Assembly: GCA_963754125.1 (NCBI GenBank)
Contig: CAVWEX010000014.1
Coordinates: forward strand, 310,001-374,000
DNA: 64,000 nt
Direction: 5' to 3'
From: RPQJ01 sp963754125
GTDB taxonomy: Bacteria; Pseudomonadota; Gammaproteobacteria; Steroidobacterales; Steroidobacteraceae
This document shows, one piece after another, positions 17,400 through 27,092 of this stretch. A program made the translations under genes and the position numbers. The notes beneath the pieces were generated by a model, which saw only the letters and a program-made list of their open reading frames with translations, ran no database searches and was not told the DNA's origin. How positions within the stretch are numbered: the first letter of the stretch is position 1; every line of letters begins with the position of its first letter.

Positions 17400-18587
17400 T
17401 GCGCGTCGCCGTGTTCGGCAGCACCGGCAGCATCGGCGTCAGCACGCTCGACGTGCTCGGGCGCCACCCCGAACGCTTCGAGGTCGTAGCGCTTGCGGCC
17501 GCCACCAACGACGAACGCCTGCTCGAGCAGTGCCTCCGGCATCGCCCGCGGATCGCCGTGCTGCAGTCGCCGGAGGCGGCGGGCCGCCTCGAGGCGGCCT
17601 TGCGCGTCGCCGGCTCGCCGGTCGAGGTGCGCTGGGGACCGGACGCGCTCAACGACTGCGCCTCGGGTCCCGACGTGGATGCCGTCATGGCGGCCATCGT
17701 CGGTGCGGCGGGACTGCCGTCCACGCTGGCAGCCGCGCGCTCCGGCAAGCGCGTGCTGCTCGCGAACAAGGAGTCGCTGGTGGTGGCGGGACCGCTGCTG
17801 ATCGAGTCGGCCCGCTCAGGGGGTGCGACGCTCATCCCGATCGACAGCGAGCACAACGCCATCTTCCAGTGCCTGCCGCCGGGGCTCGAGACCGGCCGGC
17901 CGGGCAGCGGGGTGCGGCGCATCCTGCTCACGGCCTCGGGCGGGCCGTTCCTGCGCACTGTCGATCGAGCGCATGGCCCGCGTGACGCCGGACGAGGCCT
18001 GTGCCCACCCGCGCTGGCGCATGGGCCGCAAGATCTCGGTGGACTCCGCCACGCTGATGAACAAGGGACTGGAGCTGATCGAGGCCTGCCTGCTGTTCGG
18101 AATGGAACCCGCGCGGGTCGAGGTGGTCGTACATCCGCAGAGCATCGTGCACTCGCTCGTCGAGTACGTGGACGGTTCGATCCTGGCGCAGCTGGGCAAC
18201 CCGGACATGCGCACCCCGATCGCGCATGCCCTTGGCTGGCCGGAGCGCATCGGCTCCGGTGTACAATCGCTCGATTTGACGGCGGTGGCGCGCCTCGACT
18301 TCGAGCCGCCGGATCCGGGGCGCTTCCCGGCCCTGCGGCTCGCCCGGACCGTGGCGGAGGCCGGTGGCACGGCGCCCGCGGTCCTCAATGCGGCGAACGA
18401 GGTGGCGGTGGCGGCGTTTCTCGGCGGACGACTCGGCTTCCTCGGCATCCCCCGGGTGATCGAGGAGGTGCTCGGGCGACACCGTAACGTGCCGGCGGAC
18501 GGCCTGTCGACGGTGCTCGAAGCGGACCGCTGGGCGCGCGAATTGGCGGAGGCGATGCTGGCCGGGTCGGCCGTGGCAGAGACATGA
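17399..18587 (+). CDS. dxr: 1-deoxy-D-xylulose 5-phosphate reductoisomerase, frame break near 17958
   Basis: Second enzyme of the MEP isoprenoid pathway, converting DXP to MEP with NADPH. About 395 residues. The Rossmann GSTGSIGVSTLDVL, the linker NKESLVVAG and metal-site segment DSEHNAIFQCLP are in the first frame; KISVDSATLMNKGLELIEA and HPQSIVHSLVEYVDGS follow in another frame. The junction lies in FLRT-(V)-SIERMARVTPDEA, at CACTGTCGATCG around 17955-17962, where one surplus base explains the shift. As read the protein would stop early, which is not compatible with an essential role, so sequence error is likely. ispD and ispF of the same pathway are 21 kb downstream. Confidence 0.94.
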
Positions 18588-19945
18588 CCATACTGAGCTA
18601 CGTTCTCGCTTTCCTCGTTGCGATCGGCGTCCTCGTCGCCGTGCACGAGTACGGCCATTTCTGGATGGCGCGCCGCCTCGGCATCCGCGTGCTGCGATTC
18701 TCGATCGGCTTCGGCCGTCCGCTGTGGTCGCGTCGCGGGGCCGACGGCACGGAGTACGCGCTCTCGGCCATCCCGCTCGGCGGCTACGTGAAGATGCTCG
18801 ACGAGCGCGAGGGCCCGATCGATCCGGCGATCGCCTCCGAGGCCTACAACCGCAAGCCCGTCTGGGCGCGCATCCTCGTGCTGCTCGCCGGGCCGGTCGC
18901 CAACTTCCTGTTTGCCGTCGCGGCTTACTGGGTACTGTTCGTCGCCGGCGTCCCGGCGTTGAAGCCCGTGGTCGGCGATGTTGCCGAGGACTCCGTGGCG
19001 GCCCGCGCCGGCATGCGTGCCGGCGACGAGATCGTGGGCGTCGGGCGGCGCGACACGGGCACGCGCGAGGGCGCCGTGCTCGCGATCCTCGAGGAGCTCA
19101 TGAAGGGGCAGGGCATCGAGTTGCGACTGCGCGGCAGCGACGGCGAGGCACGCCGCGTCGAGTTGCGCGTCGACGGCGAGCGGCGCGCCCTCACCGAGCC
19201 CGGTGCGCTGTTGCCGGGGATCGGGTTCGAGTTCTGGTATCCCGAGGTGCCGGCGCGCGTCGGGAGGGTCCTGCCTGGCAGCCCGGCGGAACGCGCCGGT
19301 CTGCGCGAGGGCGACGAGGTCGTGGCCGTCGACGGCGAGCCGGTCGGCGATTTCGCCGCGCTGGTCGCGCGGGTGCAGCCGCGTCCGGGGGCGCGCCTCG
19401 AGCTGTCGGTGGCGCGAGGCGGCGCGACGCTCGCCGTGCCGGTCGAGGTCGAGTCCCAGCGCGAGGGCGATCGATTCGTCGGCCGCATCGGCCTGCAGCC
19501 GGCCGCGGGGGGCGAGCTGCCCGAATCCATGCGCACGCTCGAGCGGCACGGTCCGCTGTCCGCGCTGGCGCGCGCCACGGAGAAGACCTGGAACATGTCG
19601 GCGCTCACCGTCCGCATGCTCTGGAACGTCGCCACCGGCGACGTGTCGGTCAAGAACCTGAGCGGTCCGATCAACATCGCCGAGTACGCCGGTTTCTCCG
19701 CCCGGCAGGGCATACTCGCCTTCCTTTCCTTCCTCGCCATCGTGAGCGTGAGCCTGTTCGTGCTGAACCTCCTCCCGATTCCCATCCTCGATGGTGGCCA
19801 GATCGTCTACCAGCTCGCCGAGCTCGCGAAGGGCAGCCCGCTCTCCGATCGCGCCCAGGCCGTGGGCCAGCAGGTCGGCCTGCTGCTGCTGCTGATCCTG
19901 ATGAGCTTCGCGTTCTACAACGACCTGTCGCGGTTGTTCAGCTGA
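18584..19945 (+). CDS. rseP: Site-2 intramembrane metalloprotease RseP
   Basis: Cleaves anti-sigma factor RseA within the membrane after DegS, releasing sigma-E, and clears signal peptides. 453 residues. HEYGH at residues 21-25 in the first membrane segment supplies the zinc ligands and catalytic Glu; the second catalytic motif is LNLLPIPILDGGQ near the C terminus. Two PDZ domains lie between (VVGDVAEDSVAARAGMRAGDE and VLPGSPAERAGLREGDEVVAV). It overlaps dxr by 4 bases. Its substrate RseA is encoded at 54.8 kb in this window. Confidence 0.97.
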   Translation: MTILSYVLAFLVAIGVLVAVHEYGHFWMARRLGIRVLRFSIGFGRPLWSRRGADGTEYALSAIPLGGYVKMLDEREGPIDPAIASEAYNRKPVWARILVLLAGPVANFLFAVAAYWVLFVAGVPALKPVVGDVAEDSVAARAGMRAGDEIVGVGRRDTGTREGAVLAILEELMKGQGIELRLRGSDGEARRVELRVDGERRALTEPGALLPGIGFEFWYPEVPARVGRVLPGSPAERAGLREGDEVVAVDGEPVGDFAALVARVQPRPGARLELSVARGGATLAVPVEVESQREGDRFVGRIGLQPAAGGELPESMRTLERHGPLSALARATEKTWNMSALTVRMLWNVATGDVSVKNLSGPINIAEYAGFSARQGILAFLSFLAIVSVSLFVLNLLPIPILDGGQIVYQLAELAKGSPLSDRAQAVGQQVGLLLLLILMSFAFYNDLSRLFS

Positions 19946-19953
19946 GCCGCCGC

Positions 19954-22362
19954 ATGCGACGCAAGCTACTGGCCGCGATCCCGGCCCTGCTCGCCGTACC
20001 CGCGGTGCTCGCGCAGGGTGCGCCGGCGTCGTTCACCGTGGGCGACATCCGCATCGAGGGCCTGCAACGCATCAGCGAGGGCACGGTATTCAACTACCTG
20101 CCCGTGAACATCGGCGACCGGCTCGACCCGCGGCGCGTCGAGGAAGCGCTGCGCGCCCTCTACGCGACCGGGTTCTTCAGCGACGTCGAGCTGCGCCGCG
20201 ACGGGGGCACCCTGGTGGTCGCGGTGCTCGAGCGGCCCTCGATCGAGAGCTTCACGATCGAGGGCAACAAGGACATCAAGACCGAGGACCTCGAGAAGTC
20301 GCTGCGCAACGTCGGGCTCGCCCGCGGCAAGACCTTCAACGAGTCCACGCTCGACGAGGTCAGGCGCTTCCTCACCGACCAGTATTTCTCCCGCGGCAAG
20401 TACGCCGTGCGGGTGGACACGACGGTCGAGGAACTCCCCGACAACCGCGTGAAGATCGCGATCGACATCGTCGAGGGCAAGCGCTCGCGCATCCGCCAGA
20501 TCAACATCGTCGGCAACGAGGCGTTCGACGACGAGGAACTGCTCGAGCAGATCAAGCTGCAGACCCCGAACTGGCTGTCGTGGTACCGGCAGGACGACCG
20601 CTACTCGCGCGAGGAGCTCTCGGGCGACCTCGAGAAGCTGCGCTCGTTCTACCTCGACCGCGGCTACGCCAATTTCGACGTCACCTCCACGCAGGTCGCC
20701 ATCGCGCCCGAGCGGGACGATATCTTCATCACGCTGAACGTGCAGGAAGGCGAAGTCTTCCGCATCTCCGACGTGAAGGTCGCCGGCAACCTCATCGTGC
20801 CGGAGGAGCAGCTTCGCGGCCTGGTGCAGGTGCGGCGGGGCGACGTGTTCTCGCGGCGCATGCTCACCGCCACGACCGAGCTGATGGCGCTGCGCCTCGG
20901 GCAGGACGGCTTCGCGTTCGCGAAGATCGACCCGGTGTCGCAGGTGGATCCCGAGAAGAAGGAGATCGCCATCACGTTCCTGGTCGATCCCGGCAACCGC
21001 GCCTACGTGCGGCGCATCAACTTCGCCGGAGCGCCCAGCATCAACGACGACGTGCTGCGCCGCGAGATGCGCCAGATGGAGGGCGGCTACCTGTCGAATG
21101 CGGCCGTCGAGCGCTCCAAGCTCCGACTGCAGCGCCTGCCCTACATCGAGAGCGTGGAGGTCGAGACCACGCCGGTGCCGGGCTCATCGGACCTCGTGGA
21201 CGTGGACTTCCAGATCAAGGAGGGCCTGCCCGGGCAGTTCAGCGGCGGCGTCGGCTACTCCGAATCGCAGTCGGTGCTGCTGAACGGCAGCTTCGTGCAC
21301 AGCAACTTCATGGGCACAGGCAACCGGGTGGCGGCGGAGATCAACGCCGGCCAGTACAGCAAGGTCTTCAGCCTGTCGCACACCGACCCGTACACCACCA
21401 TCGACGGCGTCTCGCGCACGGTCAGCGCGACCTTCCGCAGCATCACCCAGTTCACGCAGGCGTCGTCGGACTTCGAGACCGAGACCGGCACGCTGGCGGT
21501 GGACTACGGCTGGCCGATCTCCGAGTTCCAGTCGCTCAGGCTCGGGCTGGCAGCCCAGCGTTCCGACCTCGTCACCGACCCGAACAACAGCGCGCGTGAG
21601 GCGGTGGAGTGGGTGCAGAACAACGGCAACCCGTACATCGAGAGCGCCAGCTACGGCATGCCGCCGATCTCCTACGAATTCTACGGGACGAAGTTCGACA
21701 CGTACTCGCTGTCGGTCGGCTGGGGCTTCGACTCGCGCAACCGCGGCATCTTCGCCGACCGCGGCTCCCGCCACCGCCTGAACTTCGGCTACACGCTGCC
21801 GTTCAGCGACGTCGAGTTCTACACCGTCAACTACGACTACCTGCAGTTCGTGCCGATCTCGCGTTGGTTCACGCTGCTGAACAGCCTCGACATCGGCTAC
21901 GGCTTCGACATCGGCGACACGACGTCCATCCCGCCCTACCGCCGATTCTTCGCCGGCGGTCCGGAGACGGTCCGCGGCTTCCGCGAGAGCCGGCTCGGAC
22001 CGAAGGACTCCTTCGGTAATCCCTACGGCGGCAACCTGAAGATCGCGAACCAGTTCGAGCTGCTGCTGCCGATGCCGGAGAAGTGGCGCAACAGCGCCCG
22101 CTTCAGCGTATTCCTCGACGTCGGCAACGTGTTCTCCACCGACAGCGTGACCTACGTGGGCAGGGACAGGGTCACGCCCGTGGATTACGAGTTCAGCTTT
22201 GATAAACTCAAGTACTCGACGGGTATGGCCGTGCAGTGGCTCGCCCCGCTCGGTGTCTTCCGCTTCAGCTACGCCTTCCCGCTCAACGCGGAGAAGAGCG
22301 ACGGCGTCATCTACGCCGACGAGACGGAAGGCTTCCAGTTCTCCATCGGACAGGCATTCTGA
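19954..22362 (+). CDS. bamA: Outer-membrane protein assembly factor BamA
   Basis: Core of the BAM complex that inserts beta-barrels into the outer membrane. 802 residues. A signal peptide (MRRKLLAAIPALLAVPAVLAQ) precedes five POTRA repeats (about residues 25-420), starting FTVGDIRIEGLQRISEGTVF. The barrel carries the loop-6 motif ETVRGFRES and ends FQFSIGQAF with C-terminal Phe. The ATG at 19954 is 8 bases after rseP. It is followed by skp and the lipid A genes, the normal order. Confidence 0.97.
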   Translation: MRRKLLAAIPALLAVPAVLAQGAPASFTVGDIRIEGLQRISEGTVFNYLPVNIGDRLDPRRVEEALRALYATGFFSDVELRRDGGTLVVAVLERPSIESFTIEGNKDIKTEDLEKSLRNVGLARGKTFNESTLDEVRRFLTDQYFSRGKYAVRVDTTVEELPDNRVKIAIDIVEGKRSRIRQINIVGNEAFDDEELLEQIKLQTPNWLSWYRQDDRYSREELSGDLEKLRSFYLDRGYANFDVTSTQVAIAPERDDIFITLNVQEGEVFRISDVKVAGNLIVPEEQLRGLVQVRRGDVFSRRMLTATTELMALRLGQDGFAFAKIDPVSQVDPEKKEIAITFLVDPGNRAYVRRINFAGAPSINDDVLRREMRQMEGGYLSNAAVERSKLRLQRLPYIESVEVETTPVPGSSDLVDVDFQIKEGLPGQFSGGVGYSESQSVLLNGSFVHSNFMGTGNRVAAEINAGQYSKVFSLSHTDPYTTIDGVSRTVSATFRSITQFTQASSDFETETGTLAVDYGWPISEFQSLRLGLAAQRSDLVTDPNNSAREAVEWVQNNGNPYIESASYGMPPISYEFYGTKFDTYSLSVGWGFDSRNRGIFADRGSRHRLNFGYTLPFSDVEFYTVNYDYLQFVPISRWFTLLNSLDIGYGFDIGDTTSIPPYRRFFAGGPETVRGFRESRLGPKDSFGNPYGGNLKIANQFELLLPMPEKWRNSARFSVFLDVGNVFSTDSVTYVGRDRVTPVDYEFSFDKLKYSTGMAVQWLAPLGVFRFSYAFPLNAEKSDGVIYADETEGFQFSIGQAF

Positions 22363-22375
22363 GGTAACTCGCTCC

Positions 22376-22906
22376 ATGCGCATCAAGATCGTGACCCTGG
22401 CCCTCGTGACCCTCGCCGCCGCGGCCCTGCCCCTCGGCGCGGCCCACGCCCAGGCCAAGATCGGAGTGGTCAACGTCCAGCGTCTCCTGCAGGAGGCGCC
22501 CCAGGCCCAGGCGGCCTCGCAGGCGCTCGAGAACGAGTTCGCGACGCGCCGCCGCGACCTCGAGAACCAGCAGCGCGACCTCAAGGCGCGCGAGGACAAG
22601 CTGCAGAAGGACGGCGCCGTGATGGCCGAGGCCGAGCGGCGCAACGCGGAGAAGACCCTCCGCGACGGACAGCGCGACCTGGCGCGCAAGCAGAACGAGT
22701 TCCTCGAGGATCTCAACGTGCGGCGCAACGAGGCGCTCGGACAGCTGCAGCGCACCGTGCTGCAGGAAGTGCAGACCTACGCCAAGAGCGCCAACCTCGA
22801 CGTGGTGGTCGCCGACGCGCTCTACGCGAGTCCCGCCGTGGACATCACCAGCCAGGTGCTCACGGCCCTGCAGTCGCGCCGCGGCCCGGCGCCCGCCAAG
22901 CCCTGA
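22376..22906 (+). CDS. skp: Periplasmic chaperone Skp/OmpH
   Basis: Holds unfolded outer-membrane proteins on their way to BamA. 176 residues: a signal peptide ending AAHAQ, then KIGVVNVQRLLQEAPQAQA, a long charged coiled coil (ATRRRDLENQQRDLKAREDK) that forms the tentacles, and a short strand near the end (LDVVVADALYASPAVDIT). Slightly longer than E. coli Skp. It sits 13 bases after bamA. Confidence 0.94.
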   Translation: MRIKIVTLALVTLAAAALPLGAAHAQAKIGVVNVQRLLQEAPQAQAASQALENEFATRRRDLENQQRDLKAREDKLQKDGAVMAEAERRNAEKTLRDGQRDLARKQNEFLEDLNVRRNEALGQLQRTVLQEVQTYAKSANLDVVVADALYASPAVDITSQVLTALQSRRGPAPAKP

Positions 22907-22932
22907 CGCACGGGCACCGCGAGGCGGCGACG

Positions 22933-23985
22933 GTGCCGTTGCAGCTCGCCGAACTGGCGGTCCGCTTCGGCTGCGAGCTGCGCGGCGACCCGGACGCGAC
23001 TGTGGAGCGCGTCGCCACGCTGCAGGAGGGCGGACCCGGGGCGCTGGCGTTCCTCGCCAATCCACGCTACCGCCGCCACCTCACGGCCACGCGCGCGACC
23101 GCGGTGGTGCTCGATCCGGCCGCGGCCGAGGACTGCCCGGTCGCCGCGCTGGTGACGGCCAACCCCTACGCGACCTACGCGCGCATCGCGCAACTGCTCC
23201 ATCCCGATCCTCCGCTCGCCGCGGGGCGCCACCCCAGTGCCATCGTCGAGGCCGGCGCGACGGTGGACGACACCGCGTACGTCGGCGCCCTTGCCTTCGT
23301 CGCGGCCGGCGCGGAGATCGGTCCGCGCGCGCTGGTCGGCCCGGGCTCGGTGGTGCTTGCCGGCGCGCGCATCGGCGCTGACACGCGCCTGGTGGCTCGC
23401 GTGACGGTCTGCGAACGCGTTCGCGTCGGCGTACGCTGCCTGCTGCATCCCGGGTCGGTGCTCGGTGCGGACGGCTTCGGGCACGCGCGGGACTCCGACG
23501 GATACGTCCGGGTGCCGCAGGTCGGCTCGGTGACGGTGGGCGACGACGTCGAGGTGGGGGCCAATACCACCATCGACCGGGGCGCGATCGGCGACACGGT
23601 GATCGGCGATGGCGTGAAGATCGACAACCAGGTGCAGGTGGGGCACAACGTGCGGATCGGCGAGCACACGGTCATCGCGGCCTGCTCGGGCGTCTCGGGC
23701 AGCGCCGTCATCGGGCGGCGGTGCATGCTCGGCGGGATGGTGGGCGTGGTCGGTCACCTCGAGATCTGCGACGACGTCGCGATCACGGGGCGGACGATGG
23801 TCAGCAGCTCGATCCGCCGGCCGGGCGTGTACTCGAGCGGGCTGCCCGCCGACGAGGCGCGGCGCTTCCGCCGCAACGCGGCCCGGTTCCAGCATCTCGA
23901 CGAACTGGCACGTCGCGTGCGGCGGCTCGAGGGAGCTTCGGGTGCGCAAGGGCACGACGACGCGCAAGGGGACGACGATGAATGA
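22933..23985 (+). CDS. lpxD: UDP-3-O-acylglucosamine N-acyltransferase
   Basis: Third step of lipid A synthesis, N-acylation with hydroxyacyl-ACP. 350 residues. N-terminal uridine-binding domain (LAELAVRFGCELRGDPDATV, GALAFLANPRY) then a left-handed beta helix with catalytic region KIDNQVQVGHNVRIGEHTVI, containing the conserved His. GTG start at 22933. The C-terminal tail is short, basic and acidic (AQGHDDAQGDDDE) and overlaps fabZ by 8 bases. Confidence 0.96.
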   Translation: MPLQLAELAVRFGCELRGDPDATVERVATLQEGGPGALAFLANPRYRRHLTATRATAVVLDPAAAEDCPVAALVTANPYATYARIAQLLHPDPPLAAGRHPSAIVEAGATVDDTAYVGALAFVAAGAEIGPRALVGPGSVVLAGARIGADTRLVARVTVCERVRVGVRCLLHPGSVLGADGFGHARDSDGYVRVPQVGSVTVGDDVEVGANTTIDRGAIGDTVIGDGVKIDNQVQVGHNVRIGEHTVIAACSGVSGSAVIGRRCMLGGMVGVVGHLEICDDVAITGRTMVSSSIRRPGVYSSGLPADEARRFRRNAARFQHLDELARRVRRLEGASGAQGHDDAQGDDDE

Positions 23986-24424
23986 TCGCGGCGGTTTCGG
24001 CATCGACGAGGTGATGCGGCGGCTTCCGCACCGCTATCCCATGCTGCTGGTGGATCGCGTGCTCGAGTGCGCGTCCGGCGACCACATCGTCGCGATCAAG
24101 AACGTGACCGCCAACGAGCAGTACTTCAACGGCCACTTCCCGGGCCGGCCGGTCATGCCCGGGGTGATCGCCCTCGAGGCGCTGGCGCAGACGGCCGGGA
24201 TCCTGACCTTCGTCACGGCCGGTATCTACCCGGACGAGACCGTGCGCTTCTACTTCGCGGGCATCGACAAGGCGCGCTTCCGGCGGCCGATCGTGCCGGG
24301 CGACCAGCTCGTGCTGCGGGCGAAGCTCGAGCGGCGCATCCGCACGATCTGGAAGTTCTCGACGGTGGCCGAGGTGGCAGGCGAGGAGGCCTGTTCCGCC
24401 GAGATGATGGTGATGCCGGGCTGA
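23978..24424 (+). CDS. fabZ: 3-hydroxyacyl-ACP dehydratase
   Basis: Dehydrates 3-hydroxyacyl-ACP in fatty acid elongation; it competes with LpxA/LpxD for the hydroxyacyl-ACP pool. 148 residues. LPHRYPMLLVDRV, the catalytic His in YFNGHFPGRPVMPGV and the Glu in EALAQTAGIL are all present. I chose the ATG at 23978 (MNDRGGFGIDEVM); an earlier in-frame start would add 12 repetitive residues within lpxD. Confidence 0.97.
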   Translation: MNDRGGFGIDEVMRRLPHRYPMLLVDRVLECASGDHIVAIKNVTANEQYFNGHFPGRPVMPGVIALEALAQTAGILTFVTAGIYPDETVRFYFAGIDKARFRRPIVPGDQLVLRAKLERRIRTIWKFSTVAEVAGEEACSAEMMVMPG

Positions 24425-24458
24425 ACGGCGCGGCGGTCCGATCCCAAGGGAGACAGGC

Positions 24459-25238
24459 ATGGCAGGACTCATCCACGCGACGGCGCTGCTCGACCCGGAC
24501 GTCCGGCTCGGCGAGGGCGTCGAGGTGGGCGCGTACGCGGTGATCGGACCGGGCGTCGAGATCGGCGCGAACACCCGCATCGGGGCGCACGCCGTGATCC
24601 AGGGCCCGACGCGGCTGGGTGCGGACAACGCGGTCTTCCCGTTCGCCTCGGTGGGCTCCGCGCCGCAGGACACCAAGTACAAGGGTGAGCCGACGCGCCT
24701 CGAGATCGGCGACCGCAACGTGATCCGCGAGTTCGTCTCGCTGAACCGCGGCACGACCAAGGACGAGGGCGTCACCCGCATCGGCGACGACAACCTGTTC
24801 ATGGCGTATTCGCACGTGGCGCACGACTGCCGCGTCGGCAGCCACTGCGTGCTCGCCAACCACGCCACGCTGGGCGGCCACGTGCACCTCGGCGACTGGG
24901 TGATCATGGCCGGCTTCTCGGGGGTGCACCAGTTCTGCAAGGTCGGTGCGCACGCATTCATCGCCAACAACGCCGCGGTGACCCGCGACGTGCCGCCCTA
25001 CATCATGGCCGTCGGCCAGCCGGCCGCCGCGCACAGCGTGAACGCCGAGGGTCTCAAGCGCCGCGGCTTCACGCCGGAGCAGATCCGCAACCTTCGCAAC
25101 GCCTTCCGCCTGCTGTACCGCTCGGGGCTCAAGCTCACCGATGCCACGGCCCAGCTTGCCGCGATCGCGGAGGAGCAGCCCGAGGTGCGCGCCCTCGTCG
25201 AGTTCCTGCCGCTTTCCACCCGCAGCATCGTGCGTTGA
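24459..25238 (+). CDS. lpxA: UDP-N-acetylglucosamine O-acyltransferase
   Basis: First step of lipid A synthesis. 259 residues, a left-handed beta helix of hexapeptide repeats. The catalytic His region AYSHVAHDCRVGSHCVLANH and AGFSGVHQFCKVGAHAF match the family, as does the C-terminal helical part (GFTPEQIRNLRNAFRLLYRS). A GGGAG site precedes the ATG by about 9 bases. Confidence 0.97.
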   Translation: MAGLIHATALLDPDVRLGEGVEVGAYAVIGPGVEIGANTRIGAHAVIQGPTRLGADNAVFPFASVGSAPQDTKYKGEPTRLEIGDRNVIREFVSLNRGTTKDEGVTRIGDDNLFMAYSHVAHDCRVGSHCVLANHATLGGHVHLGDWVIMAGFSGVHQFCKVGAHAFIANNAAVTRDVPPYIMAVGQPAAAHSVNAEGLKRRGFTPEQIRNLRNAFRLLYRSGLKLTDATAQLAAIAEEQPEVRALVEFLPLSTRSIVR

Positions 25239-25255
25239 CCGTCGCGGAGGGGCTC

Positions 25256-26428
25256 GTGGCGGCCGCCGGCAGCGGGCCTTCGTTCGGCCTCGTGGCCGGC
25301 GAGGCCTCGGGCGACAACCTCGGCGGGCCGCTGATCGAGGCCCTTGCCGCCCGCGAACCCGGGTCGCGCTTCGTCGGCATCGCCGGTCCCCGCATGGCAG
25401 CGGCCGGTTGCGAGGCCTGGTACCCGGCCGAGGCGCTGGCCGTGATGGGCCTGGCCGAGATCGTCCGGCACCTGCCGCGGCTGCTGCGACTGCGGCGTGA
25501 CCTGCTGCAGCGCCTCGCCGAGGCGCCCCCGGACGTGTTCGTCGGCATCGATTCGCCGGAGTTCAACCTGCGCGTCGCGGCGGACCTCAAGCGCCGCGGC
25601 ATCCCGACGGTCCAGTACGTGAGCCCGCAGGTCTGGGCATGGCGGCAGGGCCGCGTGCGCACCATCGGGCAGGCCGTGGACCTCGTGCTGTGCGTGCTGC
25701 CGTTCGAGACCGACTTCTACGCGGCGAACGACGTGCGCGCCGTGTTCGTCGGCCACCCACTCGCCGACCGGATTCCGTGGCGGTCGGATCCCGCCGCCGC
25801 GCGCGCGGCACTCGGCCTGCCGGCGGGCGGCGCGCTGCTGGCCGTGCTGCCCGGCAGTCGTCGCGGCGAAGTGTCGCGGCTCGGCCCGCAGTTCGCGGCC
25901 ACGCTTGCCTGGCTCCACGCACGCCGTCCCGACCTCGGGTTCGTGGCGCCGATGGCGGGTGAGGCGGTTCGGCGCGCGTTCGAGCAGGCGCTCATCGAGC
26001 ACGCCCCCGGCGTCCCGGTACACCTCGTGGACGGACGCGCGCAGGAGGCGATCGCTGCGAGCGACGCCGTGCTGCTCGCGTCCGGGACGGCCACGCTCGA
26101 GACCGCGCTGGTGAAGCGGCCGATGGTGGTGGCCTACCGCGTCGCGCCGCTCACGGGCTGGCTGCTGCGCGACCTCAAGCTCGTCAAGACCGAGTTCTTC
26201 TCCCAACCGAACCTGCTCGCCCGCCGGGCGCTGGTGCCGGAGTTCTTCCAGGAGCAGGTGCGGCCCGAGGTACTCGGGCCCGCGGTGCTCGCGCAGCTCG
26301 AGCGCGCCGACCGGGACGCGCTGACGCAGGCCTTCGAGGCCATCCACGCGAGCCTGCGGCGCGATGCCAGCGAGCGCGCCGCGGAGGCCGTGCTCGAGTT
26401 GCGCTCTGCGCGGCGGCCAGGCCGATGA
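25256..26428 (+). CDS. lpxB: Lipid-A-disaccharide synthase
   Basis: Family GT19 glycosyltransferase joining UDP-diacylglucosamine and lipid X. 390 residues. LVAGEASGDNLGGPLIEAL, VGIDSPEFNLRVA, YVSPQVWAWRQGRV and VLPGSRRGEVSRLGP are diagnostic. I chose the GTG at 25256 because GGAGG ends 5 bases before it; a TTG at 25235 overlapping the lpxA stop is an alternative that adds 7 residues. It overlaps rnhB by 4 bases. Confidence 0.95.
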   Translation: MAAAGSGPSFGLVAGEASGDNLGGPLIEALAAREPGSRFVGIAGPRMAAAGCEAWYPAEALAVMGLAEIVRHLPRLLRLRRDLLQRLAEAPPDVFVGIDSPEFNLRVAADLKRRGIPTVQYVSPQVWAWRQGRVRTIGQAVDLVLCVLPFETDFYAANDVRAVFVGHPLADRIPWRSDPAAARAALGLPAGGALLAVLPGSRRGEVSRLGPQFAATLAWLHARRPDLGFVAPMAGEAVRRAFEQALIEHAPGVPVHLVDGRAQEAIAASDAVLLASGTATLETALVKRPMVVAYRVAPLTGWLLRDLKLVKTEFFSQPNLLARRALVPEFFQEQVRPEVLGPAVLAQLERADRDALTQAFEAIHASLRRDASERAAEAVLELRSARRPGR

Positions 26429-27051
26429 GGCGGCGCGTGCCCGGCCAGGGCGTCCTCGACTGGCGGCACCCGGGCCTCGTCGCGGGGGTGGACGAAGCCG
26501 GACGCGGACCGCTGGCGGGCCCGGTGGTCGCGGCGGCGGTGATCCTGGATCCGTCGCGGCCGATCGACGGACTCGCCGACTCCAAGGCGCTCAACGAGTC
26601 GCGGCGCGAGGCACTGGGCGTGGAGATCCGCTCGCGCAGCCTGGCCTGGGGGCTCGGCTGGGCGGACGCCGCCGAGGTGGATGCTCTCAACGTGCTGCAG
26701 GCCACGTTCCTCGCCATGCGCCGGGCGCTGCTCGCGCTCCACGCACCGCCGTCCCACGTGGTGGTGGACGGGGACCGCTGCCCGGACCTCGGCGGCCTCG
26801 CGAGTCCGTGCACCGCCCTTGCGGTGGTCCGGGGCGACGCGACGGTGCCCTGCATCAGCGCGGCCTCGATCCTCGCCAAGTGTGCGCGCGACGACTGCCT
26901 GCGCGAGCTCGACGTCCGCTATCCGGGCTACGGCTTCGCCGCGCACAAGGGCTACCCGACCGCAGCCCACGTCGCGGCACTGCGCCGGCTGGGCGCCTCG
27001 CCCGTCCACCGGCGGAGCTTCGCGCCGGTACAATCGCTCGGATCCCCCTGA
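26425..27051 (+). CDS. rnhB: Ribonuclease HII
   Basis: Removes ribonucleotides from DNA duplexes. 208 residues. VAGVDEAGRGPLAGPVVAAA supplies the DEAGRGxLAGP motif with the first two catalytic acids; VVVDGDRCPDL and SAASILAKCARD give the others. C-terminal GFAAHKGYPTAAHVAALRR is typical. Between lpxB and dnaE, as in most gammaproteobacteria. Confidence 0.96.
   Translation: MRRRVPGQGVLDWRHPGLVAGVDEAGRGPLAGPVVAAAVILDPSRPIDGLADSKALNESRREALGVEIRSRSLAWGLGWADAAEVDALNVLQATFLAMRRALLALHAPPSHVVVDGDRCPDLGGLASPCTALAVVRGDATVPCISAASILAKCARDDCLRELDVRYPGYGFAAHKGYPTAAHVAALRRLGASPVHRRSFAPVQSLGSP
27028..27040 (+). promoter_or_regulatory. Possible -10 element ahead of dnaE
   Basis: GTACAATCGCTCG contains TACAAT (5 of 6 to the -10 consensus) about 53 bases before the dnaE ATG, within the rnhB 3' end. 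No good -35 is seen. The identical 13-mer occurs at 18261-18273 inside dxr, upstream of rseP, in a different protein context. Confidence 0.25.
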
Positions 27052-27092
27052 GCCCCGCCACGAGCCCAGCCCCGAGCCCAGCCCCATCCCCG

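Noticed and set aside
18724..19953. Long plus-strand open frame joined upstream of bamA
   Set aside because: It is the out-of-frame shadow of rseP; bamA has a clear signal peptide and ATG at 19954.
27062..27085. Tandem GAGCCCAGCCCC repeat before dnaE as a regulatory array
   Set aside because: Only two copies in a short GC-rich spacer; not enough to claim function.
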